Positions 29,679 through 37,854 of a stretch of 64,000 nucleotides of DNA are shown here, piece by piece. Numbering within the stretch: position 1 is the stretch's first letter; every line of letters begins with the position of its first letter. The notes beneath the pieces are model-generated. The model was not told the origin of the DNA. It did not search any database and worked only from the letters and a program-made list of their open reading frames with translations. A program made the translations under genes and the position numbers. The stretch spans positions 310,001 through 374,000 of the forward strand of contig NZ_JAVFCB010000002.1 in assembly GCF_030865425.1 (NCBI RefSeq). Direction: 5' to 3'. Origin of the DNA: Microbacterium capsulatum (GTDB lineage: Bacteria > Actinomycetota > Actinomycetes > Actinomycetales > Microbacteriaceae).

Positions 29679-30679
29679 TGGACGTCCCCGTCTGGTTCGA
29701 AATCGTCTCCCTCGCCGTCCTGGTGCTGATCCTGATCGGCGACCTGCTGCTGGTGCGCCTGCGCCCGCACATCCCCTCCACGAAGGAGTCCACCCTGTGG
29801 GTGGTGTTCTACGTCGTGCTCGCGCTCGGCTTCGCCGGGCTCCTGCTCCTGGTGGGAGGGGCGGATCCGGCGGGGCAGTTCCTCACCGGATGGGCCCTCG
29901 AGTACAGCCTGTCGATCGACAACCTGTTCGTGTTCGTGCTGATCATGGCCCGGTTCACGGTGCCGCGCAGACTCCAGCAGCAGGTGCTCATGGTCGGCAT
30001 CATCATCGCGCTCGTGCTGCGCGGCGGCTTCATCGTGCTCGGTGTGACGATCATCGAGAACTTCGCTCCCGTGTTCTACCTGTTCGGCGCCTTCCTCATC
30101 TGGACGGCGATCCGCCAGGCGATGCCGGAGAAGGAGCAGGAGGAGGACGCTGCCGCGAAGGAGGGCTTCGCCGTCCGCCTCGTCCGCCGCCTCGTCCCAG
30201 TCAGCGACGCGTTCGACGAGGGCCGGGTCCGCACGGTCGTCGACGGCCGGAGGATCTGGACGCCGATGATCGTCGTGTTCGTCACGATCGGCGTCACCGA
30301 CCTGATGTTCGCGATCGACTCGATCCCCGCGATCTTCAGCATCACGCAGGACGGCTTCCTCGTCTTCACCGCGAACATCTTCGCCCTGATGGGCCTGCGC
30401 CAGCTCTACTTCCTGCTCGGCGATCTGCTCGACCGGCTGCGCTACCTGCACTACGGCATCGCCGTGATCCTCGGCTTCATCGGCGTCAAGCTCGTGCTGC
30501 ACGCGATGCACCGGAACACCGTGCCCTTCATCAACCGCGGCCGGCCGATCGAGTGGGCTCCCGACGTGCCGATCTGGCTGTCGCTGGCGGTGATCGTCGT
30601 CGCGATGCTCGGCGCGACCACCGCCAGCCTGATCGCCTCGGGCCGGGAGAAGCGGCAGCAGGGCATCACGGCGGGCTGA
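29678..30679 (+). CDS. TerC-family membrane protein (probable Mn2+ exporter)
   Basis: A 333-aa integral membrane protein with about eight to nine TM helices. The TerC acidic motif is in LEYSLSIDNLFVFVLI, and its mirror is DLMFAIDSIPAIFSI. TerC proteins such as Alx and MeeF/MeeY export manganese; older tellurium-resistance names are misleading. The GTG start sits at the base of a riboswitch hairpin, so expression is predicted to rise with Mn2+. It is the only gene in its unit; a 19-bp triplicate repeat follows. Confidence 0.92.
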   Translation: MDVPVWFEIVSLAVLVLILIGDLLLVRLRPHIPSTKESTLWVVFYVVLALGFAGLLLLVGGADPAGQFLTGWALEYSLSIDNLFVFVLIMARFTVPRRLQQQVLMVGIIIALVLRGGFIVLGVTIIENFAPVFYLFGAFLIWTAIRQAMPEKEQEEDAAAKEGFAVRLVRRLVPVSDAFDEGRVRTVVDGRRIWTPMIVVFVTIGVTDLMFAIDSIPAIFSITQDGFLVFTANIFALMGLRQLYFLLGDLLDRLRYLHYGIAVILGFIGVKLVLHAMHRNTVPFINRGRPIEWAPDVPIWLSLAVIVVAMLGATTASLIASGREKRQQGITAG

Positions 30680-30694
30680 GCCGGCGACGCCGGT

Positions 30695-30751
30695 GCCGGG
30701 ATCGCACGCCGCGGCCGGGATCGCACGCCGCGGCCGGGATCGCACGCCGCG
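30695..30751 (+). repeat. Three perfect 19-bp tandem repeats
   Basis: GCCGGGATCGCACGCCGCG is present three times head to tail with no mismatch (30695, 30714, 30733), 16 bp after the terC stop. Each unit contains a GCG...CGC-rich core. It may vary in copy number among strains, or form a weak terminator. Confidence 0.9.
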
Positions 30752-30871
30752 CCCGTACCCTTCGTTGCCTCGTGCCCGGGCATCTGTCATCCTCGAAGCA
30801 CGTCAGCGCCGATGCTCCGGGCCGCGAAGCGACCCGCCCCACCGGTGTGGAACCGCCCGGAGGGGGATCGC

Positions 30872-32608
30872 ATGTCGCAGACGGACGCCACGCAGACGCC
30901 GCGCTTCGAGGACGCGCACGGCGCCGAGCACGCCGCAGAGCAGGCCGGCTACAAGAAGACACTGAACCGCCGCCAGGTGCAGATGATCGCGATCGGCGGG
31001 GCGATCGGCACGGGCCTGTTCCTCGGATCCGCCTCCCGCCTGCACAGCAACGGCCCGGCGCTCGTGCTCAGTTACGCGTTCGTCGGCGTGATCGCCTATT
31101 TCCTCATGCGGGCGCTCGGGGAGCTCGTGCTGTACCGCACGACGTCCGGGGCCTTCGTGTCGTGGATGCGCGAGTTCTTCGGCGAGAAGGCGGCGTACTA
31201 CACGGGCTGGATGTACTGGACCAACTGGGCCCTCACCGGAATCGCCGAGCTGAGCGCGGTCGGCCTGTACATCCAGTACTGGTGGCCGCAGATGCCGACC
31301 TGGGCGACCGTGCTCATCGCGCTCGCCGTCGTGCTGGTGGTGAACCTGCTGTCAGCGAAGGCCTTCGGCGAGTTCGAGTTCTGGGCGTCCGTGCTCAAGG
31401 TCGCCGCGATCATCGTCTTCCTCGTCGTCGGTCTCGTCGTCGTGGCGTTCAGCTTCGACGTCGGAGGGCATCGCGCCGGTGTGCAGAACCTCTGGTCCAA
31501 TCCGGGCGGCTTCTGGCCGACGGGCGGCGGCTTCGCCTGGTACGGCCCGATCATCGTGATGTCGGGCGTCGTGTTCGCCTACGCGGCGATCGAGATGGTC
31601 GGCATCGCCGCCGGCGAGATGGAGGATCCGAAGCGCGAGGTGCCGAAGGCGGTGAACGCGGTCATCGTCCGGATCGGCGTGTTCTACTGCGGCGCGCTGC
31701 TGCTGCTGGTGTGCATCCTGCCGACGAGCGAGTTCACCGCGGGCATCAGCCCCTTCGTGACCGTGTTCGGCCGGATGGGCATGCCGTGGATGGCGAACGT
31801 GATCCAGGCGATCCTCATCGTCGCCGCGATGTCGTCGCTGAACTCCGGCCTGTACACGACGGGCCGGGTGCTGCGCAGCCTCGGCATGGCGAAGCAGGCG
31901 CCGGGGTTCACGCTCCGGATGAGCGCGTCGGGTGTGCCGTGGGCCGGGATCGTGATGACCGCCGTCGTCTACGTGTTCGGCTCCCTCCTGAACGCGGTGA
32001 GTCCCGACGCGTTCGAGATCGCCCTGGAGGCGGCGTCGATCGCGGTCGTGTTCACCTGGGGCACGATCTTCCTGTGCCAGCTCAGGCTGCGCAGGCTCAC
32101 CGATCGTGGGGTGCTGCCGCCGAGCTCGTTCCGGGCGCCGGGCACGCCGTGGACGAGTTACCTGGGTCTCGCCTTCCTCCTGTTCGTGCTGGTCGGGATG
32201 GCCATCTCGGGCTGGCAGGCGTCGCCGTACTTCTGGCACAAGACCGGGTTCGTCGTGGTCGTGATCGGGATCCCGGCGCTCATCGTCATCTTCGAGATCG
32301 GGTGGCTGATCGTGAAGCGGCGGGTCGTGGCGCACACCGGCGGGCGGCTGCTCAGCAGGTGGACCGACACCGGGCTGCGCTATCCGCCGCCGGCGGAGGG
32401 GCCGCGGACCGAGTCGATCGCGGCGCTCGGCACGGTCCAGTTCGAGGCGCACGAGTGGGACAACCTCGACGCCGCCACCGACGACGGGGAGGACCTGGCC
32501 GGACTCGGCACGGTGCAGATCGAGATGCACGAGTGGGACAACCTCGACGAGCCGGACAAGAACCCGCCCGAGGGCAGAGACGGGAACCCGGAAGAAAGGG
32601 GGAAGTGA
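30872..32608 (+). CDS. Amino-acid permease (APC family, AnsP-like)
   Basis: A 578-aa transporter with 12 TM helices. It starts LNRRQVQMIAIGGAIGTGLFLGSASRL, the amino-acid transporter signature, and continues GWMYWTNWALTGIAELSAVGLY, which resembles L-asparagine permease AnsP. The ATG at 30872 has CGGAGGGGG upstream. The cytoplasmic tail of about 100 residues is longer than usual and contains a duplicated motif, LGTVQFEAHEWDNLD then LGTVQIEMHEWDNLD, 25 residues apart. A solute-binding lipoprotein gene starts 1 bp downstream. Specificity is tentative. Confidence 0.85.
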   Translation: MSQTDATQTPRFEDAHGAEHAAEQAGYKKTLNRRQVQMIAIGGAIGTGLFLGSASRLHSNGPALVLSYAFVGVIAYFLMRALGELVLYRTTSGAFVSWMREFFGEKAAYYTGWMYWTNWALTGIAELSAVGLYIQYWWPQMPTWATVLIALAVVLVVNLLSAKAFGEFEFWASVLKVAAIIVFLVVGLVVVAFSFDVGGHRAGVQNLWSNPGGFWPTGGGFAWYGPIIVMSGVVFAYAAIEMVGIAAGEMEDPKREVPKAVNAVIVRIGVFYCGALLLLVCILPTSEFTAGISPFVTVFGRMGMPWMANVIQAILIVAAMSSLNSGLYTTGRVLRSLGMAKQAPGFTLRMSASGVPWAGIVMTAVVYVFGSLLNAVSPDAFEIALEAASIAVVFTWGTIFLCQLRLRRLTDRGVLPPSSFRAPGTPWTSYLGLAFLLFVLVGMAISGWQASPYFWHKTGFVVVVIGIPALIVIFEIGWLIVKRRVVAHTGGRLLSRWTDTGLRYPPPAEGPRTESIAALGTVQFEAHEWDNLDAATDDGEDLAGLGTVQIEMHEWDNLDEPDKNPPEGRDGNPEERGK

Positions 32609-32609
32609 C

Positions 32610-33431
32610 ATGCGTCGTCTCACCGCCGTCCTCGGGCTTCTGACGGTCTCCCTGATGGTCGCGGGATGCTCGTCGGCGCTCCCGACGAACACCGGCGACA
32701 ACAACGCGACCGGATCCGCGACCCTCACGATCGGCATCGCCGACGACCTGCCCGGAGTGAGCCTGAAGACCGCCGCGGGCTACGCCGGCTTCGACATCGA
32801 CACCGCCAACTACGTGGCGGGCAGACTCGGCGTCCCCACGAAGAACATCACCTGGCAGCGCATCGACCAGGACGAGCGGGTGAGCGCGCTGACCGGCGGC
32901 AAGGTCGACCTGGTGGTCTCGACGTTCTCGATCACGCCGGAGCGGCAGAAGGAGATCGACTTCGCGGGCCCCTACTTCGTCGCGCACCAGGATCTGCTCA
33001 TCCGCCGCAACGACGACACGATCACGGGCCCCGAGACCCTGGACGGCAAGAAGGTGTGCGCGGCCGCCGGCACCACCTCGATCGACTACCTCACGGCGCA
33101 CTACCGGGGGAAGATCACGGTGGTGAAGGTGCCGTCCTGGTCGGAGTGCGTGCGGGACCTCGCCGCGGGCACGGTCGACGCGGTGTCGACCGATGACCTC
33201 ATCCTGGCGGGCTTCGCCGCCGTCCCCGAGTACAAAGGCGTGCTGCGGGTGATCGGCAAGGGCTTCACCGACGAGCAGTACGGGATCGGCCTGAAGAAGG
33301 GTGACAACCGCGTCGACGCGGTGCGCTCGGCGCTGAAGGAGTACATCTCGTCGGGCGCGTGGAAGAAGTCCCTCGACGCCAACATCGCCCCTTCGGGGTA
33401 CGCGATCCCGGCGCCGCCCACCGTGAAGTAG
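32610..33431 (+). CDS. Amino-acid ABC transporter substrate-binding lipoprotein
   Basis: A 273-aa lipoprotein: signal LTAVLGLLTVSLMVAGC with lipobox VAGC (Cys about 20), then a bacterial extracellular solute-binding (family 3) domain with GIADDLPGVS, GFDIDTANYVAGRLGV, VDLVVSTFSITPERQKEIDFAGPYF and KKGDNRVDAVRSALKEYI. It resembles glutamate/glutamine binding proteins (GluB). No ABC permease or ATPase gene accompanies it here. It is in the same transcript as the permease; a hairpin at 33470-33488 follows. Confidence 0.88.
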   Translation: MRRLTAVLGLLTVSLMVAGCSSALPTNTGDNNATGSATLTIGIADDLPGVSLKTAAGYAGFDIDTANYVAGRLGVPTKNITWQRIDQDERVSALTGGKVDLVVSTFSITPERQKEIDFAGPYFVAHQDLLIRRNDDTITGPETLDGKKVCAAAGTTSIDYLTAHYRGKITVVKVPSWSECVRDLAAGTVDAVSTDDLILAGFAAVPEYKGVLRVIGKGFTDEQYGIGLKKGDNRVDAVRSALKEYISSGAWKKSLDANIAPSGYAIPAPPTVK

Positions 33432-33469
33432 CGCTTCCCGCGCACGGCACCCGCCTGAGGGCCCAGGGT

Positions 33470-33488
33470 GGGTGGGAGACTCCCACCC
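33470..33488 (+). terminator. Hairpin after the binding-protein gene
   Basis: GGGTGGGA (33470-33477) pairs with TCCCACCC (33481-33488) around a 3-nt loop. It has no U-tract. It separates the binding-protein gene from the leuCD leader promoter. Confidence 0.55.
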
Positions 33489-33498
33489 AGGGCAGAGG

Positions 33499-33504
33499 TA
33501 AGCT
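33499..33504 (+). promoter_or_regulatory. -10 for leuCD leader transcript
   Basis: TAAGCT ends 7 nt before the ATG of the leuC leader peptide, the same leaderless layout as at leuA. Confidence 0.5.
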
Positions 33505-33511
33505 CGTGCGC

Positions 33512-33559
33512 ATGCAGGCGGTGCTTCTCCTTAGCGGCCGCGGCGAGACCTCGATCTAG
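33512..33559 (+). CDS. leuCD leader peptide (15 aa)
   Basis: A short frame encoding [15 protein letters not shown], with three consecutive leucine codons (CTT CTC CTT). The run Leu-Leu-Leu-Ser-x-Arg-x-Glu is shared with the leuA leader MRAGGLLLLSCRDESRF. The stop lies inside a following hairpin. An in-frame GTG two codons upstream is an alternative start. Confidence 0.83.
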   Translation: MQAVLLLSGRGETSI

Positions 33560-33575
33560 GCCCTCCTCGCCGCGG
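33538..33575 (+). promoter_or_regulatory. leuCD leader hairpin (leucine-responsive element)
   Basis: CCGCGGCGAG (33538-33547) pairs perfectly with CTCGCCGCGG (33566-33575), overlapping the end of the leader peptide exactly as at leuA. The right side also contains CCCTCCTCG, complementary in part to the leuC Shine-Dalgarno CAGGAG. A near-direct repeat ACCTCGATCnAGG occurs in the loop (33548) and again before leuC (33608), offering alternative pairings. Confidence 0.75.
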
Positions 33576-33630
33576 AGTCTCGCCCTGTCGTCATGGGACA
33601 CGGCCGCACCTCGATCCAGGAGAAGCAAGC

Positions 33631-35064
33631 ATGACAACCGACGCATCCGCCCGACCTCGCACGCTCGCCGAGAAGCTGTGGGACGACCACCTCGTCGTGA
33701 AGGGCGAGAACGGCGAGCCCGACCTCATCTACATCGACCTGCACCTCGTGCACGAGGTCACCAGCCCGCAGGCCTTCGACGGCCTGCGCACCGAAGGGCG
33801 CCCGCTGCGCCGTGTCGACCTCACCATCGCGACGGAGGACCACAACACCCCGACGCTGGCGATCGACAAGCCCATCGCCGACCTCACCAGCCGCACCCAG
33901 ATCGAGACGCTGCGCCGCAACGCCGAGGAGTTCGGCGTCCGCCTGCACTCCCTCGGCGACGCCGAGCAGGGCATCGTGCACGTCGTCGGCCCGCAGCTGG
34001 GCCTGACGATGCCCGGCATCACCGTGGTCTGCGGCGACTCGCACACCTCCACGCACGGCGCGTTCGGGGCGATGGCGTTCGGCATCGGCACCAGCGAGGT
34101 CGAGCACGTCATGGCCACGCAGACCCTGCCGCTGAAGCCGTTCAAGACGATGGCGATCAACGTCGAGGGGACGCTGCGCCCGGGCGTGACCGCGAAGGAC
34201 ATCATCCTCGCCGTGATCGCGAAGATCGGCACCGGCGGCGGCCAGGGCTACGTGCTCGAGTACCGCGGCAGCGCGATCCGCGCCCTCTCCATGGAGGGCC
34301 GCATGACGATCTGCAACATGTCCATCGAGGCCGGCGCCCGCGCCGGCATGGTCGCCCCCGACGAGACCACCTTCGCGTACGTGCAGGGCAAGCCGCACGC
34401 GCCGCAGGGGCAGGACTGGGACGACGCGGTCGCCTATTGGCGCACGCTCCCGACCGACGAGGGCGCGGTCTTCGACGCCGAGGTGTTCATCGACGCCGAC
34501 GAGCTGGAGCCGTTCGTGACCTGGGGCACCAACCCCGGCCAGGGCGTGTCCCTGTCGTCCTCGGTGCCGGACCCGGCCGACATCGCCGACCCGAACCAGC
34601 GCAGCGCCGCCGAGCGGGCCCTCGAGTACATGGACCTGACCCCGGGCACCCCGCTCAAGGACGTGAAGGTCGACGCGGTCTTCATGGGATCCTGCACGAA
34701 CAGCCGGATCGAGGACCTGCGGGCTTTCGCGTCCATCATCAAGGGCAAGCAGAAGGCCGAGGGCGTGCGCGTCATGGTCGTGCCGGGATCCGCGCGCGTG
34801 CGCCTGGAGGCCGAGGCCGAGGGCCTGGACAAGGTCATCACCGACTTCGGCGCCGAGTGGCGCTTCGCCGGCTGCTCGATGTGCCTGGGCATGAACCCCG
34901 ACCAGCTCGCCCCGGGCGAGCGCTGCGCCTCGACCTCGAACCGCAACTTCGAGGGCCGGCAGGGCAAGGGCGGTCGCACGCACCTCGTCTCGCCGCTGGT
35001 GGCCGCGGCCACCGCGATCCGCGGCACCCTGTCCAGCCCGAGCGATCTGACCGAGGAGGCCTGA
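33631..35064 (+). CDS. leuC: 3-isopropylmalate dehydratase large subunit
   Basis: A 477-aa aconitase-superfamily protein. It starts [13 protein letters not shown] and has the [4Fe-4S] ligands in [13 protein letters not shown] and [41 protein letters not shown] forms part of the active site. With LeuD it isomerises 2- to 3-isopropylmalate. CAGGAG precedes the ATG. It is co-transcribed with leuD 5 bp downstream and controlled by the leucine leader. Confidence 0.97.
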   Translation: MTTDASARPRTLAEKLWDDHLVVKGENGEPDLIYIDLHLVHEVTSPQAFDGLRTEGRPLRRVDLTIATEDHNTPTLAIDKPIADLTSRTQIETLRRNAEEFGVRLHSLGDAEQGIVHVVGPQLGLTMPGITVVCGDSHTSTHGAFGAMAFGIGTSEVEHVMATQTLPLKPFKTMAINVEGTLRPGVTAKDIILAVIAKIGTGGGQGYVLEYRGSAIRALSMEGRMTICNMSIEAGARAGMVAPDETTFAYVQGKPHAPQGQDWDDAVAYWRTLPTDEGAVFDAEVFIDADELEPFVTWGTNPGQGVSLSSSVPDPADIADPNQRSAAERALEYMDLTPGTPLKDVKVDAVFMGSCTNSRIEDLRAFASIIKGKQKAEGVRVMVVPGSARVRLEAEAEGLDKVITDFGAEWRFAGCSMCLGMNPDQLAPGERCASTSNRNFEGRQGKGGRTHLVSPLVAAATAIRGTLSSPSDLTEEA

Positions 35065-35069
35065 TCACC

Positions 35070-35666
35070 ATGGAGAAGTTCACCACGCACACCGGCATCG
35101 CCGCTCCGCTGAAGCGCTCGAACGTCGACACCGACCAGATCATCCCGGCGGTGTTCCTGAAGCGGGTCACCAAGACCGGCTTCGACGACGCGCTGTTCCA
35201 CGCCTGGCGGCAGGACCCCGAGTTCGTCCTCAACCAGCCGTCCTTCCAGGGCGCGTCCGTGCTCGTCGCCGGACCCGACTTCGGCACCGGATCCAGCCGC
35301 GAGCACGCCGTGTGGGCGCTGCGCGACTACGGCTTCAAGGTCGTGCTGAGCCCCCGTTTCGCCGACATCTTCCGCGGCAACTCGGGCAAGCAGGGCCTGC
35401 TCGCGGCGACCGTCGACGAGGCCGACATCGAGAGGATCTGGGCCCTGATCGACGAGGATCCCGGCCGGGAGATCACGGTCGACCTCGAGGCGCGCACCGC
35501 CACGATCGGGGGCTTCCAGACGGCCATCGGCATCGACGATTACACTAGGTGGCGGCTCCTCGAAGGGCTCGACGACATCGGGCTCACCCTGCGCAACGAA
35601 GACAAGATCGCGCAGTTCGAGGCCCGCCGCGAGTCGTGGCGGCCACGCACGCTTCCTGTTCCCTGA
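35070..35666 (+). CDS. leuD: 3-isopropylmalate dehydratase small subunit
   Basis: A 198-aa swivel-domain subunit: [33 protein letters not shown] at the start, substrate-recognition [17 protein letters not shown], and [11 protein letters not shown]. Standard length. It pairs with LeuC to form the isomerase. The ATG follows leuC by 5 bp with AGGAGG upstream inside the leuC end. Confidence 0.97.
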   Translation: MEKFTTHTGIAAPLKRSNVDTDQIIPAVFLKRVTKTGFDDALFHAWRQDPEFVLNQPSFQGASVLVAGPDFGTGSSREHAVWALRDYGFKVVLSPRFADIFRGNSGKQGLLAATVDEADIERIWALIDEDPGREITVDLEARTATIGGFQTAIGIDDYTRWRLLEGLDDIGLTLRNEDKIAQFEARRESWRPRTLPVP

Positions 35667-35741
35667 ACCGGACGCGGCCGTGAGCCCAGGGCATCCGCCC
35701 GGCGGCTCCGGCCGCGCCCGTTTCACAAGAAGAGGTCCTGA

Positions 35742-37100
35742 ATGACGACACCGCTGCACGAGACCACGCTCGCTTCGAAGCCTTCGGGCGATGTCCTGGC
35801 AATCCGCGGCGGACGGCCACTGCACGGCCGAGTGGACGTGAAGGGCGCGAAGAACCTCGCGACCAAGGCCATGGTGGCGACTCTCCTCGGTGAGACGGTC
35901 AGCACCCTGCGCGACGTCCCGGACCTCAGCGACGTCGCGGTCGTGCGCTCGCTGCTCGAGGTGCACGGCGTGCGCGTGACCGAGGGCGACGAGCCCGGCG
36001 CGCTGGTGTTCGACCCGAGCGACGTCGAGTCCGCGCACTTCGAAGAGATCGACGCGCACGCGGGCGCCTCGCGGATCCCGATCCTGTTCTGCGGCCCCCT
36101 GCTGCACCGGCTCGGCCAGGCGTTCATCCCCGACCTCGGCGGCTGCCGCATCGGCGACCGCCCCATCGACTTCCACCTCGACGCGCTGCGCAAGTTCGGC
36201 GCGGTCGTCGAGAAGCTGCCCAGCGGCATCCGCCTCTCCGCCCCGAACGGGCTCAAGGGCGCGAACATCCACCTGCCGTACCCGAGCGTCGGGGCGACCG
36301 AGCAGGTGCTGCTCACGGCCGTCCGCGCGCAGGGGCAGACGGAGCTGCGCAACGCGGCCATCGAGCCGGAGATCATGGATCTCATCGCGGTGCTGCAGAA
36401 GATGGGCGCGATCATCTCCTACGAGCCGAACAGGGTGATCCTGATCGAGGGCGTGGACAAGCTGCGCGGCTACGACCACCGTTCGATCTTCGACCGCAAC
36501 GAGGCCGCCTCCTGGGCGTGCGCGGCGCTCGCGACCGACGGCGAGATCTTCGTCGGCGGCGCCCGCCAGCAGGAGATGCTGACGTTCCTGAACGTGTTCC
36601 GCAAGGCCGGCGGCTGGTTCGACGTGCGCGAGGACGGGATCCTGTTCCGCCGTGACGGCGCGCTCAAGCCCGTCATCGTCGAGACCGACGTGCACCCCGG
36701 TTTCATGACCGACTGGCAGCAGCCGCTCGTCGTCGCGCTCACCCAGGCGCACGGCCGCTCCGTCGTGCACGAGACCGTGTACGAGAACCGGATGGGCTTC
36801 ACCGACGCGCTCGTGAAGATGGGCGCCGACATCGTCGTGCACCCGCACGGGCTGCAGGACGGCCCGCGCCGCGTCGCCCGCCGCGAGCTCGAGCAGGCCG
36901 CCGTCATCACCGGACCGACCCCGCTGCACGGTGCCGACATCGTCGTGCCCGACCTGCGCGGCGGCTACAGCCACGTCATCGCGGCGCTGACCGCGACCGG
37001 TGAGTCGCGGGTGTCCGGGATCGACATCCTCAGCCGCGGCTACGAGAAGTTCCTCGACAAGCTCACCGCGCTGGGCGCCGACTTCGACGTGATCGGCTGA
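35742..37100 (+). CDS. murA: UDP-N-acetylglucosamine 1-carboxyvinyltransferase
   Basis: A 452-aa EPSP-synthase-fold enzyme. It has the substrate-binding VKGAKNLATKAM and the flexible loop with the catalytic cysteine in GGCRIGDRPIDFH (fosfomycin target Cys present). It transfers enolpyruvate to UDP-GlcNAc, the first committed step of peptidoglycan synthesis. It is the first gene of an envelope cluster murA-plsC-gpsA-ddl, closely spaced and co-oriented. Confidence 0.94.
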   Translation: MTTPLHETTLASKPSGDVLAIRGGRPLHGRVDVKGAKNLATKAMVATLLGETVSTLRDVPDLSDVAVVRSLLEVHGVRVTEGDEPGALVFDPSDVESAHFEEIDAHAGASRIPILFCGPLLHRLGQAFIPDLGGCRIGDRPIDFHLDALRKFGAVVEKLPSGIRLSAPNGLKGANIHLPYPSVGATEQVLLTAVRAQGQTELRNAAIEPEIMDLIAVLQKMGAIISYEPNRVILIEGVDKLRGYDHRSIFDRNEAASWACAALATDGEIFVGGARQQEMLTFLNVFRKAGGWFDVREDGILFRRDGALKPVIVETDVHPGFMTDWQQPLVVALTQAHGRSVVHETVYENRMGFTDALVKMGADIVVHPHGLQDGPRRVARRELEQAAVITGPTPLHGADIVVPDLRGGYSHVIAALTATGESRVSGIDILSRGYEKFLDKLTALGADFDVIG

Positions 37101-37101
37101 C

Positions 37102-37854
37102 ATGCGCGCGACCGCGGAGAAGACCCGCCCCAGCCTGTTCTGGTTGCTGGCGGTCTTCGTGGTGCCGTTCGTGTCGTACACGGCGAAGATCCGGATCCGC
37201 GGGGAGCAGAAGCTGCCCCGGGACGGCGCGTTCGTGCTCGCCCCGAACCATTACTCCGAGTACGACCCGCTGATCGTCGCCCTCGCCGTCTGGCGCCTCG
37301 GCCGCGCCCCGCGGTTCATGGCGAAGGAGAGTCTGTTCAACGTCCCCGTGCTGGGCTGGGCGCTGCGCCGCACGGGCATGGTCCCGGTAGCCCGTGCGAC
37401 CACGCTCGCGGCGGCCAAGCAGACGATCTCCCAGTCCAAGGAGCTCGCCCGGCACGGCCGCGGCGTGATCGTGTACCCGGAGGGGACGCTCACCCGCGAC
37501 CCCGCGCTGTGGCCGATGCGCGGCAAGTCGGGCGCCGTTCGCCTGGCCCTCGCCGGCGACATCCCGCTCATCCCGATGGCGCAGTGGGGCACCCAGGAGA
37601 TCATGGGCCGCTACCAGAAGGGCCTGAGCCTGTGGCCGCCGCGGAGGAAGGTCGAGGTCCTCATCGGGGATCCGATCGACCTCTCCGACCTCAAGCACCG
37701 CAAGGGCTCGCACTCCGCGATGGTGGAGGCGACCGACCGGCTCATGGCCGCCGTCACGGCGCTGCTCGAGGAGCTGCGCGGCGAGAAGGCTCCGGCCGAG
37801 CGCTGGAACCCGGCCGACCATGGCCAGAAGGAGACGGGTCGCCTTGACTCCTAG
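37102..37854 (+). CDS. plsC: 1-acyl-sn-glycerol-3-phosphate acyltransferase (PlsC-like)
   Basis: A 250-aa membrane-associated acyltransferase with an N-terminal hydrophobic segment (LFWLLAVFVVPFVSY). The catalytic HX4D motif is in NHYSEYDPL, and the glycerol-3-phosphate-binding motif is YPEGT. It should acylate lysophosphatidate in phospholipid synthesis. It starts 1 bp after murA, and its 3' end overlaps the start of gpsA, which supplies glycerol-3-phosphate for the same pathway. Confidence 0.9.
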   Translation: MRATAEKTRPSLFWLLAVFVVPFVSYTAKIRIRGEQKLPRDGAFVLAPNHYSEYDPLIVALAVWRLGRAPRFMAKESLFNVPVLGWALRRTGMVPVARATTLAAAKQTISQSKELARHGRGVIVYPEGTLTRDPALWPMRGKSGAVRLALAGDIPLIPMAQWGTQEIMGRYQKGLSLWPPRRKVEVLIGDPIDLSDLKHRKGSHSAMVEATDRLMAAVTALLEELRGEKAPAERWNPADHGQKETGRLDS

